Origin: Kalmanozyma brasiliensis GHG001
Lineage: Eukaryota; Basidiomycota; Ustilaginomycetes; Ustilaginales
DNA: 64,000 nucleotides
Direction of reading: 5' to 3'
Assembly: GCF_000497045.1 (NCBI RefSeq)
Contig: NW_015961992.1
Location: 250,259-314,258, forward strand
In this document: one piece after another, positions 27,116 through 36,386 of the stretch
Layout: every line of letters begins with the position of its first letter
Numbering within the stretch: the stretch's first letter is position 1
The notes under the pieces: model-generated
Told to the model about the DNA's origin: nothing
The model's input: the letters and a program-made list of their open reading frames with translations, nothing else
Database searches by the model: none
Program-made: the position numbers and the translations under genes

Positions 27116-27783
27116 GGAGTCGGAGACAGAATACGATCGAGAGACGTCGATAGTAGTGATGGTTGGAAGCAAGTGTACCGGGTAAGATGCAGTGGACTAT
27201 GACGGACATGGCGCTCAGACGTTGAATTGCCTTTGGTCGACTCTCGCCTAGGTCACGTGTGGGAAGCAGCTCGCCCAATTTGTGATCGATCTTCCAACTG
27301 CCTTCTCTAAGGCCGATGCGGAAAAGAGGCAGGGCTTGTAGGACGAGAAAGTCTAACAAACTGGAAATCTAGCCGCGGGTGGAGGTTCGACAGCGTCGCA
27401 GGGGCCAACACAGGCAATTCAGGGGCAGCAGCCAGGCTCTCTTCTCGGTTGCCTGCACAATTGACAGGAGCTGCAAGCCGAATTGATGCAACAGCACCGC
27501 TTCCAAACTTAGTAACCGCCGTCTTGAAACCGACTTAGCCGCACGCATGTTCATGTTCTCGGCCACGCCTTCTCATACAGACGCACACTCGTCCGTCTTC
27601 CATCCCACTTGCTTCAAACGCTCACTCTACCTAAGCAGCGTCGACCTTCCACCATCCCGCACGGCGCCCGTTCTTCAGGCGACGAAACGTCTCATTCTCG
27701 CGCTGGGCAAAGCACGTTGGTCACCCGCGACAACCAACTCTGAGCTCGATAGCTATCCGGCTTCTCCTAGATAGATCGTCACA
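27116..27783. promoter_or_regulatory. Divergent promoter (PAT1 / SEC1)
   Basis: A 668-bp head-to-head spacer. It contains an E-box-type palindrome, described separately. No other specific element or gene is seen. Confidence 0.5.
27252..27259. promoter_or_regulatory. E-box-like site GTCACGTG
   Basis: CACGTG core with the 5' GT flank preferred by Cbf1/bHLH factors, about 137 bp upstream of the PAT1 ATG. Motif match only. Confidence 0.35.
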
Positions 27784-30294
27784 ATGCCGCCCAAGTCGCT
27801 CGTCACGACATTACGAGATCGCTATCTCAACACGATACGTTCTGTACAGCCACCATCAAGATGGAAAGTGCTCGTCATCGACTCCTTCACCAAGGAGCTT
27901 CTCAGCTCGGTCCTCAAGATGTACGACATCCTCCAGGAGAATGTCGCTCAGGTTGACAATATCGAGCTGTCGCGTGCTCCGCAGTCCACACTCGAAGCGT
28001 GCTACCTCCTCACGCCTACGAGCCAGAATGTCGACCGCATCATTCAGGATCTCGCGCCGTCCGAACCGGGCAAGCAGCCAACCTACGCAGCTGGTCACAT
28101 CTTCTTCGTCGACAGCCTGTCAGATGCGCTCGTGCAGAAGCTCACCTCCTCAAAAGCTGAGCCCAAGCTCAGACAGCTACTCGAGCTCTATACCAACTTC
28201 TGGCCAACAGAAGCACAAGCCTTCTCGCTCAAGTCGCCGCAGAGCTTCCTCAATCTCTTCCAACCGGTAGGAGGTTTGTACGGTCCAGATCCCATGGAGG
28301 CAATGCGGGCGATCGAAGATGAGCTCCAATTCTCGACGCAGGCTATTCTCAATGTCTGCGTTACCCTCAACGAGTTCCCTCTGATCCGATACTACAATCC
28401 ATCTCACCCTCCACTTGGTCCGCTCCAGCCGCCGGCCAAGGAAGTCGCCAAATCGCAAGCGGCCACAGCAAACGCGTACCAAGGCAGTGTGCGCATGGCA
28501 CGGCTCAGGGGGGACAACAATGGCTCCAGTCCGGGATATGGAGAGCATTTCACAAAGAAGCTCGCCTTCCGCGTGCAAGCTGCCATCGACCAGTACATGC
28601 GCGACAACGAGCCCAAGGTGGAAACAAGCCGGCCACGAGGTGTGCTCTTCATCACAGACAGATCCATGGACACGGTAGCCCCCTTTCTGCACGAATTCTC
28701 GTATCAGGCTATGTGCAACGACCTACTTCCCGTCGAAGATGGCACCCGCTACCACTACACCTTCTACTCTGCCGAGGGCGAGCGCGAAGAGAAAGAAGCG
28801 ATTCTGTCGGACGAGGACAACGTCTGGACCGCGGTCCGCCACCTGCACATCGCAGAAGCCATCGACAAGCTCACGCGCGACTTCAAACGCTTCGCCGAGG
28901 AACAAGGCGCATTTGCTGACCCCAACTCGTCCCTCAACGACATGCGCGACATGCTTGCATCCCTCCCGCATATGCAGGATATGAAGGACAAGCTCTCGCT
29001 CCACCTCACCATGGCTCAGGCGTGCATGAACAAGTTTGAAAAGTCGACGCTATCGGCGCAGGCCATGGTCGAGCAGAACTGCGCGACGCGCCTCACGCCC
29101 GATGGAGCAAAACCGCGCACGCTGGTGGAAGAGATGGTGCCCCTGCTGGACGACAGGAGTGTCAGCAACACGGACAAGGTGCGCATCATCGCACTCTACA
29201 TCATGTACTGCGACGGGGTGCCCGACGAGGACCGCAAGCGACTGTTCCAACACGCAAGATTGGGACGCTACGAGATGCAGGCCGTGGACAATCTTGTGCA
29301 CTTGGGCACGCAAGTAGTAAAAGATGCATCGAGTTCAGGCTGGGACATGTTCTTCAAGAAGGGCAAACGTAAACAGCAACCGGGAGAGAACGAGTTCGAA
29401 CTCAGCCGATATCAGCCGCTCGTGAAGCTGATGGTGGAAGACCATTTTGCGGGGCGGTTGGAGCAGGCAACTTATCCATATGTGCGCGATGCGCCGCCCG
29501 AGACCGCAACCGGTGGGCTCTCGCTACCTGTCCAAACTTCAGCTCTTGCCCGCGTCGGGCTCGGTGGCGCCACGTCTTCGACTAGCAACGCAACAGGCCC
29601 AGGTCGAACTCAACCCAGCAGCTTACGAAGCGCCAAGCCGACATGGCACCAAAAGGGTCGCGGCGGCAGCACCGTCGGCGTGGACAAGGTCGACTACCGC
29701 CAACGCATCCTGCTGTTCGTCGCTGGTGGCATGACGTATTCGGAGATGCGCAGTGCGTATCAGATCAGCGAGCGCTTGGGCAAAGACGTCTACATCGGCT
29801 CTTCGCACACTTTCACGCCGGAGTCGTTCGTGGACGTCATGAAGCACTTCGGCAAGGCGGGGGCGAGGGACGCCGCGCGAGGGGCACACCACGCGCATCA
29901 CCATCATCAACACCAGCAGCCGCCGGAGCAGGTGCCAGCAAGCGCAACCAAACTCTCCAAGCCCGTCAACGATCGGAGCGCGATACGAACCACCTCGCTC
30001 CAGCACGGCGCACAGGCAGAGTCGCGTACGAATGGAGGCCCGCATCGCACAGGCTACGCGAGTGCCACACCAGCCCACGACCAAGGCGCCTACGATAGAC
30101 GCTTCCAGACGCAACCCCAACCGCAACAGCAACAGCAGCAGCAGGTCCCACAGGTGTCGAGTATACCGCAGCACCTGGCACAGGAGAGCGTGGGGAGAAG
30201 CGCAAGCCCAGCACCCAGCCAGGCTTCGGATATGAGCATGAGGAGCAAGGAGAAGAAGCGCTTGAAGAACGTGTTTGGGTTCAAGAAGTCGTAG
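27784..30294 (+). CDS. SEC1: Exocytic SM protein SEC1
   Basis: Sec1/Munc18-family protein that binds assembled exocytic SNARE complexes at the plasma membrane and drives vesicle fusion. It is 836 aa. The SM domain covers roughly residues 10-690: SRWKVLVIDSFTKELLSSVLKMYDIL, then HIFFVDSLSD, RGVLFITDRSMDTVAPFLHEFSYQAM, the helical hairpin region LTRDFKRFAEEQGAF, and the final LFVAGGMTYSEMRSAYQISE with DVYIGSSHTFTPESFVDVM, which is the conserved SM C-terminus. The last ~130 residues are a His/Gln-rich low-complexity tail ending in a basic KKRLKNVFGFKKS. That tail is longer than in yeast and may contact membrane or SNARE, which is inference. ATG 27784 begins MPPKSL. Confidence 0.94.
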   Translation: MPPKSLVTTLRDRYLNTIRSVQPPSRWKVLVIDSFTKELLSSVLKMYDILQENVAQVDNIELSRAPQSTLEACYLLTPTSQNVDRIIQDLAPSEPGKQPTYAAGHIFFVDSLSDALVQKLTSSKAEPKLRQLLELYTNFWPTEAQAFSLKSPQSFLNLFQPVGGLYGPDPMEAMRAIEDELQFSTQAILNVCVTLNEFPLIRYYNPSHPPLGPLQPPAKEVAKSQAATANAYQGSVRMARLRGDNNGSSPGYGEHFTKKLAFRVQAAIDQYMRDNEPKVETSRPRGVLFITDRSMDTVAPFLHEFSYQAMCNDLLPVEDGTRYHYTFYSAEGEREEKEAILSDEDNVWTAVRHLHIAEAIDKLTRDFKRFAEEQGAFADPNSSLNDMRDMLASLPHMQDMKDKLSLHLTMAQACMNKFEKSTLSAQAMVEQNCATRLTPDGAKPRTLVEEMVPLLDDRSVSNTDKVRIIALYIMYCDGVPDEDRKRLFQHARLGRYEMQAVDNLVHLGTQVVKDASSSGWDMFFKKGKRKQQPGENEFELSRYQPLVKLMVEDHFAGRLEQATYPYVRDAPPETATGGLSLPVQTSALARVGLGGATSSTSNATGPGRTQPSSLRSAKPTWHQKGRGGSTVGVDKVDYRQRILLFVAGGMTYSEMRSAYQISERLGKDVYIGSSHTFTPESFVDVMKHFGKAGARDAARGAHHAHHHHQHQQPPEQVPASATKLSKPVNDRSAIRTTSLQHGAQAESRTNGGPHRTGYASATPAHDQGAYDRRFQTQPQPQQQQQQQVPQVSSIPQHLAQESVGRSASPAPSQASDMSMRSKEKKRLKNVFGFKKS

Positions 30295-30484
30295 GGGTCG
30301 GCAATGCCACTGCAGTTGAGCTGGGCGGTTCCGTGTGTATGTGTGTGCTCAGTGTACCGTGTTCTGAGATGTGACGATTGTGAGAGATGCTTTGATTCGT
30401 TCACGATGCCCTGCTCACGTCACACCGCACACTGTTCACGCGATGAAACACCTTTCCACTGACCTTATCATTGCCCTTCCGCAC

Positions 30485-33211
30485 TTACCACCCCCTAATC
30501 CCCAAAATGTGCCTCACATCCGTCGCAAACCGCAAACTATCCAACACGGGCAGCAGATCCAACAGCGCCTCGTCGTTCGGATCGTGCGTCCACCCTTCCA
30601 CGGGAATGCCATTCTCCCGATTCATCCGATAACTCGCCGGACTGTTATCGACCAAACACACCTTGCTCAGATCCTTCTCTACCACCTGAAGATTCTTGAC
30701 GTACTGACCGCCCTTGAAGGTGCAGCTCTCGCGAAAGAGGCGCGCGGAGATGAGCCCGCGTCCTTGGTCCAACCAGTCGATCACCGGATCCGCATACTCC
30801 TGCACCGACGCAGTAAACACCACCACCGTATACCAGGACGCTACTTTTCGCAGGAAATAGTCTGTCCAAGGTCGCTTGTAGACGTGGTACAGGACGGACC
30901 GACCGTCGAGGACCACCTCGACCATGTGTGGTCGGATGCGACGCGGGTTATCGTTGGCCCGCAGCCCTAGGAATGCACCGGCGGTTTCGAGACCCAGGAA
31001 GCCGGAGGTGGTCGTTCGACCACTCGTAAAGTGCGTGGGGGAGCGCGAAGTGGAATGGATCAGCGTCTCGTCCAAATCCAACACGAGGATCTTTGGTGAA
31101 TGATGGATGATTGAACTCCCCGGCCCACGCGGCACTTTGGTCGGCACCACCACTCCCCCACTCTCCAAGCCTCCCGTCATCGCCGCCCGCCTTGCTGCCC
31201 GCGACAAGGCAATCTTGGTCTGCCGCTCCGCCTCCATCACCGCCTCCTTCTCCGCCATGACCGCGTCGATGGGCTCCGCATCGCTGTTGTGCGCGTACAT
31301 CGGATCGATCGGATGCGGGTTGGGCAGCAGACGCGAGGGTGTGCGTTGACCTGACGACAGGGCTTTCCAGACCGTACCCAGCGCTGCGGCTTGGTCTTCG
31401 GTCACCGGCTCGTGGTCGAGGAAGCTGCTGTCTTTGTCGGGGTTGGGCGTGCGGGGTCGACTGACGGTACCGTTCTTGTCGTCCCGGTGAAGATCGGTTT
31501 TGCTAGCGAAGCGGAGCGAGGGAGGACGTTTGAGATGCGCTTCGTCGGTGGAGGAGCCATTCTTTTCGAGGATGGGCACTTGGGCTCGCTCGCGGATCGC
31601 TTCGGCCGCTTCTTCGGTGCGGATTGTGCGACGTCGGCGGAGGTAGCGGACGCAATTGACCGGACACAGGAGCACTGCTAGCAGCAGGTCTCGCAGCGCA
31701 AGAAGGGTGCGACGAATTGCGCGTTTAGTGCTGGAGCTTTTTCTTCTGGGTGCGACGTGCCTAGCAGCGTCTGTGGGGTGACCCGCGCTGCCATTGCGAG
31801 GGGCTAGCCAGGTACGCGAGTCTTCGGCCTCCGATGCTCGTGCAGAAGAGGTCGCCGACGAGCGAGCAGAGCGGCGCTTCCTAGGTTTGGACGGCGTGAG
31901 ACTGCGCTCGACCGTCTTCTCGGAGTCGGTCGAGGTGAGCGATGAGCTTGAGGATGAGGCGAGAGTACCCATGGCGGCAGAAGGATCTTGCTTGCGACGC
32001 AAAGATCCGTGTCTCGAGACGGAAGGCGTGGCGATTCCAGAGGTGACGGAACCCGATTGCTGTTTACGAATGTTGGTGGGTGTTTCGTCAGCGTCGACGG
32101 ATGCTCCCGATGAAGCAGCTGCCTCCTTCTTCGGTGTTGCCGATGCAGCAGCCGGATCGACCACCGAAGATGTCGGATCTTCCTGAGCGACAGCTTCGAT
32201 CGCCTCGGGCTCGCCTTTTGCAGCTTCGAGCAGCGTTTCCGAGTCGACACTCTTTTCGTCGGCATCATCCTGCAGTGTGACTGCGTCTGCATCTGGAGCC
32301 TTCTTCTCGAGCATAGATGCAGAGTCGGCGACGGTAGCCTCTTCGTGGGAAAGGGACGACCCCTCTCCCCAGCTGCTGTCGGCACTGCTTTGTGAGATCG
32401 ACCTCTCCCGTGGCTTGTCGAGGTCTTCGGCGGCGAAATCTCCGCCTTCGAAATCGACGACGTCTTCGCGTTCCTTTTCGGTCATCAGTTCGGGGTCCTG
32501 CTGGTGGAGTGTGTTGTCTTCCTGAGCAGGCCACTGGTGACGCTCCTGGTCCTGACTGGCCGAGGTGAGAGTGAGCGATGCAGCCTGCCCAGAGCGCGAG
32601 TTGCGTCTGGATCTGCGCCTTACGTGCGAATGCGATTCGTCGATGCTGCCAGACGATCCGCTGTTGCGCCGTGGGTGTTCTCCAATTCCAGAAGACGCAT
32701 TGCGACGAGATGAACTGCGTCGAGGTGCAGTCGAAGAGAGCAAAAGATCGTCCAGACTAGGGACCCGTTTCGTTCGGCGGTAAGACAGCTCCGAGTCGCT
32801 GTTCTTGCGCGATCGAGTGCTCGAGCCAGGATGGATGGCTTCATCGATCCAACCTGTCAAGCCCCACAGACCGCTCCATCTCGCCTTGCGCGAATTCTGC
32901 GAGTCCGAGTCGCTGTCGCTGGTATCGAGCGCATGGGCGGGATATTTGACAGCTGGCACACTGCCAGTGCGACGAAGCTTGTTGCTGCTGTAAAGGGCAC
33001 GGTCGGGCTCGTCTTGCTCTTGAGACCATCTTCGCAACGATGAGGATCCGGATGGGGTGGAGCTTGTTGTGCTCGAGGCTCTGCGACTGCCTGGTAAGGA
33101 GGAATGGGAGCGAGATCGCTTGGCTGAGGACTCAGGCCGTGATGGCGGTCGATCCGACGCTGGAGCGAACGATCGGCTGAGCACCGAGTCGAGGTAGCTG
33201 ATCGAGTTCAT
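30485..33211 (-). CDS. NEM1: NEM1-like lipin phosphatase (HAD/FCP1-type, nuclear envelope/ER)
   Basis: Catalytic subunit of the Nem1-Spo7 complex, which dephosphorylates the phosphatidate phosphatase Pah1/lipin at the ER and nuclear envelope. It is 908 aa. The FCP1-like catalytic domain lies at about residues 705-900: ILVLDLDETLIHS has the DxDx(T/V) nucleophile motif, then YHVYKRPWTDYFLRKVASWYTVVVFTAS and the acidic CLVDNSPASYRMNRENGIPV loop. A hydrophobic segment near residues 500-525 (LLALRDLLLAVLLCPVNCVRYL) is the likely membrane anchor, preceded by basic residues. Residues 1-480 are Ser/Arg/Glu-rich and appear disordered, with many SP/TP sites. Converges with SEC1 (190 bp). Confidence 0.9.
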   Translation of the reverse strand: MNSISYLDSVLSRSFAPASDRPPSRPESSAKRSRSHSSLPGSRRASSTTSSTPSGSSSLRRWSQEQDEPDRALYSSNKLRRTGSVPAVKYPAHALDTSDSDSDSQNSRKARWSGLWGLTGWIDEAIHPGSSTRSRKNSDSELSYRRTKRVPSLDDLLLSSTAPRRSSSRRNASSGIGEHPRRNSGSSGSIDESHSHVRRRSRRNSRSGQAASLTLTSASQDQERHQWPAQEDNTLHQQDPELMTEKEREDVVDFEGGDFAAEDLDKPRERSISQSSADSSWGEGSSLSHEEATVADSASMLEKKAPDADAVTLQDDADEKSVDSETLLEAAKGEPEAIEAVAQEDPTSSVVDPAAASATPKKEAAASSGASVDADETPTNIRKQQSGSVTSGIATPSVSRHGSLRRKQDPSAAMGTLASSSSSSLTSTDSEKTVERSLTPSKPRKRRSARSSATSSARASEAEDSRTWLAPRNGSAGHPTDAARHVAPRRKSSSTKRAIRRTLLALRDLLLAVLLCPVNCVRYLRRRRTIRTEEAAEAIRERAQVPILEKNGSSTDEAHLKRPPSLRFASKTDLHRDDKNGTVSRPRTPNPDKDSSFLDHEPVTEDQAAALGTVWKALSSGQRTPSRLLPNPHPIDPMYAHNSDAEPIDAVMAEKEAVMEAERQTKIALSRAARRAAMTGGLESGGVVVPTKVPRGPGSSIIHHSPKILVLDLDETLIHSTSRSPTHFTSGRTTTSGFLGLETAGAFLGLRANDNPRRIRPHMVEVVLDGRSVLYHVYKRPWTDYFLRKVASWYTVVVFTASVQEYADPVIDWLDQGRGLISARLFRESCTFKGGQYVKNLQVVEKDLSKVCLVDNSPASYRMNRENGIPVEGWTHDPNDEALLDLLPVLDSLRFATDVRHILGIRGW

Positions 33212-33947
33212 CTTGGCGACGAAGGAGGCGAATGGACGAGAGGAAGCTGATTGCTGCTAAAAGGATGCTTTTGCGGCTTCTTTGTCGTCGTTACGATGCT
33301 CCTGGCTGACAAGATGAGAAGTGTGCTGGCCGGAATCACCGCATCATGACGATCGCCAGATGAGGGTTGTGATGATGTGGTCGTTGCGTGATGCAGGGTT
33401 CTGACGCACAGACGGTCCCCCTTTTGGCTGAGCTCGAGCCGCCGAGTCGCAAATGCCGATGGAAGGTGATCGGCCTTGACGAAGGTGAAGAGAAACTGAG
33501 CAACGCAGATGAAGAAGAGAGCGGTAACTCGATTGACTCGAGCCTGCACAGATCGACCTCTCGTTAACGAATCGTCACCTTAAAACGCCATCTGAGCATG
33601 AAAGTCGAGCACCAGCTGACCTCTGACCTCAAAAAGGATTCCGCGATGCAGCCGTTCTCCCGTCTGCAGCTGGGTCCTCGGCAGAAAAGGCGTAGTTTTC
33701 ATATTTCCAAAAAAGCAGCACAGCAGAGCGCTTTCTCCCAACAATTAAGCCAAAAGGTCGATTTTTACTCCACATCTCGGCGAGTGCACGCCCCCACGAC
33801 GTGAGACGATGTTCAGGCGCCGAATTCCGAACAACCTGTTGCACACGTTTGATATCTTATCCTCCTGACCCAGCTCTTACCTTCTTCCATCGGCACCTCA
33901 AACAAGCCAGCGCAGGACGCATCAGCCATCTTCAGCAAGAGAAGAAG
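33212..33947. promoter_or_regulatory. Divergent promoter (NEM1 / LAMTOR2-like)
   Basis: A 736-bp head-to-head spacer. The frame of the downstream gene is open back to 33801 but without an ATG before 33948. No RNA gene or repeat seen. Confidence 0.5.
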
Positions 33948-35042
33948 ATGCTTCAGCCAGCAGCCATCACGACATTGCTCTCGCAGCTCATCGATGAGAA
34001 CACCGGAGATACTACGTCAATACGACCACACACTGCGCTCCTCACCCTCCTCGAATCGTCCGAACTGTATGCGGTAGCAACGACGCTGGCGGAGACAACG
34101 CCGAGTCGATCCGCCGTAGCTTCAATCCTGGCCAGTACAGCAGCAGCGGCGGGCACAGCACCTCCACCACCATCTTACGCGGGGCATGGGCGTTCGGCAC
34201 CGCTGACCCTCGACGAGCGGGCGGCCTGTCTCTCTGCCATCGCGGTGACGTCTTGGAGGCAAGCGACGGAAGGTGCAAAGCCGGAGACGGAAAGTAAGAG
34301 TAAGAATGTGGTGATGCCGGGATCCTCTGTGTCGGTGGCCAAGCACGCAGTGACAGGCATGACGAGTGCATCTGGGAAGAAGGCTTCGACCAAAGAAGTG
34401 GTGCCTCTGCTGCTAGAAAGCGACCTGGGCAGGATACTCGTCATGCCTATCATCCCATCAGCACCAGCAGTCAGCGCTTCCAGAGGCGAGCTCGCAGCGA
34501 TGGACGACTCACACGATGAGTCAACGAGCTTTGCGGACCATCAGAAGCCGTTCATGCTCCTCACGCTCAACGCGCCCTCCGACGGACCATCGAACAAGAC
34601 GTCCTCGACGCCCAACGCTAGTGCCAACAGCAACACTATGAGTCCAGCGCTCGCCTCCTCCACCGCCACTCTTTCAGCGAACAATGCGGGCCGCTCAAGA
34701 CTCCGTTCGGGAGGCAACACGCCTACTTCCATTCGCTCAGACACACCCTCCCGCTCGCCCACTTCCGACACCTTTCCAACCTCAGTGACCATGGGCGGTC
34801 CGCAGAGCTCCTCGTTCAGCCCCTCAGGAGCTGAAGCGGAGGTCGCGGCAAGCGCGACCAGCAGCGCCGAAGAGGATGCCAGGGAGGCAAAAGCCTGGTC
34901 GGCATTGTATGCGCGAGCCAAGGCGCTTGCCAGAGTGCTGGCTCCAAGTCTGACCAAGTGCGGCGTGGGACAGCATCACATTGATGAGCATCATGACGGT
35001 CGAGGTAGTGGCATGGTCAGCGACGACGATGCCGAGGCTTGA
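33948..35042 (+). CDS. LAMTOR2-like roadblock-domain protein (Ragulator/EGO type), insertion-rich
   Basis: A 364-aa protein in which the order of roadblock/LC7 elements of LAMTOR2 (p14, the Ragulator subunit that anchors Rag GTPases to late endosomes) can be followed. It starts MLQPAAITTLLSQ, the LAMTOR2-type first helix; TALLTLLESSELYAVA is the first strand pair; LDERAACLSAIAVTSWRQA the long helix; PLLLESDLGRILVMPI and PFMLLTLNA the next strands; and LYARAKALARVLAPSLTKC the closing helix. Between these are Ser/Thr/Pro-rich insertions, about 30-100 residues each, that triple the usual ~125-aa length. Start is the first in-frame ATG at 33948; an open but ATG-less frame precedes it. Identification is by pattern only. 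Confidence 0.6.
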   Translation: MLQPAAITTLLSQLIDENTGDTTSIRPHTALLTLLESSELYAVATTLAETTPSRSAVASILASTAAAAGTAPPPPSYAGHGRSAPLTLDERAACLSAIAVTSWRQATEGAKPETESKSKNVVMPGSSVSVAKHAVTGMTSASGKKASTKEVVPLLLESDLGRILVMPIIPSAPAVSASRGELAAMDDSHDESTSFADHQKPFMLLTLNAPSDGPSNKTSSTPNASANSNTMSPALASSTATLSANNAGRSRLRSGGNTPTSIRSDTPSRSPTSDTFPTSVTMGGPQSSSFSPSGAEAEVAASATSSAEEDAREAKAWSALYARAKALARVLAPSLTKCGVGQHHIDEHHDGRGSGMVSDDDAEA

Positions 35043-35510
35043 TTGACGTATTGTATCCCGTCGAGGACGTGTTCGACATCTGGCTAAGAAAAATGCAATG
35101 ATACCCTTGTTCACAATCGCCTATAGGCATTGCAGCGTGCTCAAAGCCGAGTGTAGCATGCGTGCGCACCATTGAGTCTCGTGTACCGTAGGGTAGGCCG
35201 TGATGTGGCCGAAAGGATGAAGTCTGAGTGACGTTTGTCGGGTTGCAAACGGTGGTAAGGTCGAGGTCGCGTGTGGTGGACCCGAATTTCTGGCTTGCGG
35301 AGCGGCCGGACCGGCCACCCTGGAGTGGAGTATTTTTCTTCTTGTCGCCCTCCAACCCCACTTTCCACTCACCATCATCAAGCAACATCGTCCTGCTTGC
35401 TCACTACCATCTCGCGCTGCACCGACAACATCTGCATCCGTATATATTCGCTCGACAGATCTGACAATCGCAACCGAAGCCTCACCGAACATTCACAAGA
35501 GCAAACAATC
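35043..35510. promoter_or_regulatory. Intergenic region upstream of gluconokinase, with GC palindrome and TATA-like box
   Basis: A 468-bp spacer between two plus-strand genes. It contains the 13-bp inverted repeat at 35304-35316 and TATATAT at 35441-35447, about 65 bp before the gluconokinase ATG. Confidence 0.45.
35304..35316. promoter_or_regulatory. 13-bp perfect inverted repeat GGCCGG-A-CCGGCC
   Basis: Perfect dyad with a one-base centre, about 195 bp upstream of the gluconokinase start. It contains CGG and CCG triplets of the kind bound by Zn2Cys6 fungal regulators. Function inferred from motif only. Confidence 0.35.
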
Positions 35511-36251
35511 ATGACAGACGCGAAGCCCCCCACGCTGCTCATCGTCATGGGCACCTCCGGCTCTGGCAAATCCACGGTCGGTTCGTCACTGTCCACCTAC
35601 CTCAATTGCCCATTCGTAGACGGGGACGACCTGCACCCTGCTTCCAATGTTGCAAAAATGTCATCTGGGCAACCGCTCAATGATACCGACCGCGAGCCGT
35701 GGCTTCTCCGGATCCGACGAACGGGCCTCGAGCTGGCGCTGACGCAAAAGATCCCGGACGGCATCAAGGGGAGTGACGGGGAGATGCGTAAGCTGGCCGA
35801 AGTATACGAGACGTCTACCCAAACGAAGGATGCACACCACACGACGACGCAAACCGGCGATGCGGAAGAAGTGCAGGGATCGAAGAGCAAGATTGCCGTG
35901 ATCGCCTGTTCATCTCTCAAACTCGTCTACCGCCGCCTGCTGCGTGGATCCATCAGCTCGCTAGCCGACCCCAAAGCGGCGGAACCAGAAGCAGATGCGA
36001 CTACACCAACCGATCTCCGAGTCGTACACGTCTACTTGGATCTCAGCAGGGAATTGTTGGAAAAGCGAATGGCCGGCAGGAAGGGCCACTTCATGAAGCT
36101 CGACATGCTTTATAGCCAATTGGATACGCTACAGGTGCCCGACGAGGAGGCGGAGGTCGGGGTGGTGAGGGTCAAGGTGGAGGAGGATACGACCGAGGAC
36201 GAGGTCGTGAGTAGGGTCATGGAGGGATTGCGGAGGAAGGGCGTCATCTGA
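35511..36251 (+). CDS. Gluconokinase (GntK type)
   Basis: Phosphorylates D-gluconate to 6-phosphogluconate, feeding the pentose phosphate pathway. It is 246 aa, longer than the ~190 of most family members. The P-loop GTSGSGKST is at residues 14-22, followed by the family signature FVDGDDLHPASNVAKMSSGQ and PLNDTDREPWL. ACSSLKLVYRRLLRG is the conserved central block, and VVHVYLDLSRELLEKRMAGRKGHFMKLDMLYSQLDTLQ the C-terminal substrate/lid region. The extra length is a charged Thr/Gln/Glu insertion at about residues 90-120 before the IAVIACSS strand, plus a shorter one after LLRGS. Start at ATG 35511 just before the P-loop strand. Converges with uL23m (135 bp). Confidence 0.92.
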   Translation: MTDAKPPTLLIVMGTSGSGKSTVGSSLSTYLNCPFVDGDDLHPASNVAKMSSGQPLNDTDREPWLLRIRRTGLELALTQKIPDGIKGSDGEMRKLAEVYETSTQTKDAHHTTTQTGDAEEVQGSKSKIAVIACSSLKLVYRRLLRGSISSLADPKAAEPEADATTPTDLRVVHVYLDLSRELLEKRMAGRKGHFMKLDMLYSQLDTLQVPDEEAEVGVVRVKVEEDTTEDEVVSRVMEGLRRKGVI

Positions 36252-36386
36252 TTGGTTATCCAGCTGCGAGGAATGCAATGGTAGAATCAGCGGTCTCAAT
36301 TTGCTCACGTCGGAATGGCTACACAGTACGTCCCAATCTGCATGACTGTGAATGCGACAAAGTGGTTGACGATGAGAGAAATGGTT

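Noticed and set aside
25109..27202. 697-codon plus-strand ORF antisense to PAT1
   Set aside because: Exact mirror of the PAT1 coding region; Arg/Leu-rich composition with no domain. GC-rich codon bias makes long antisense frames common here.
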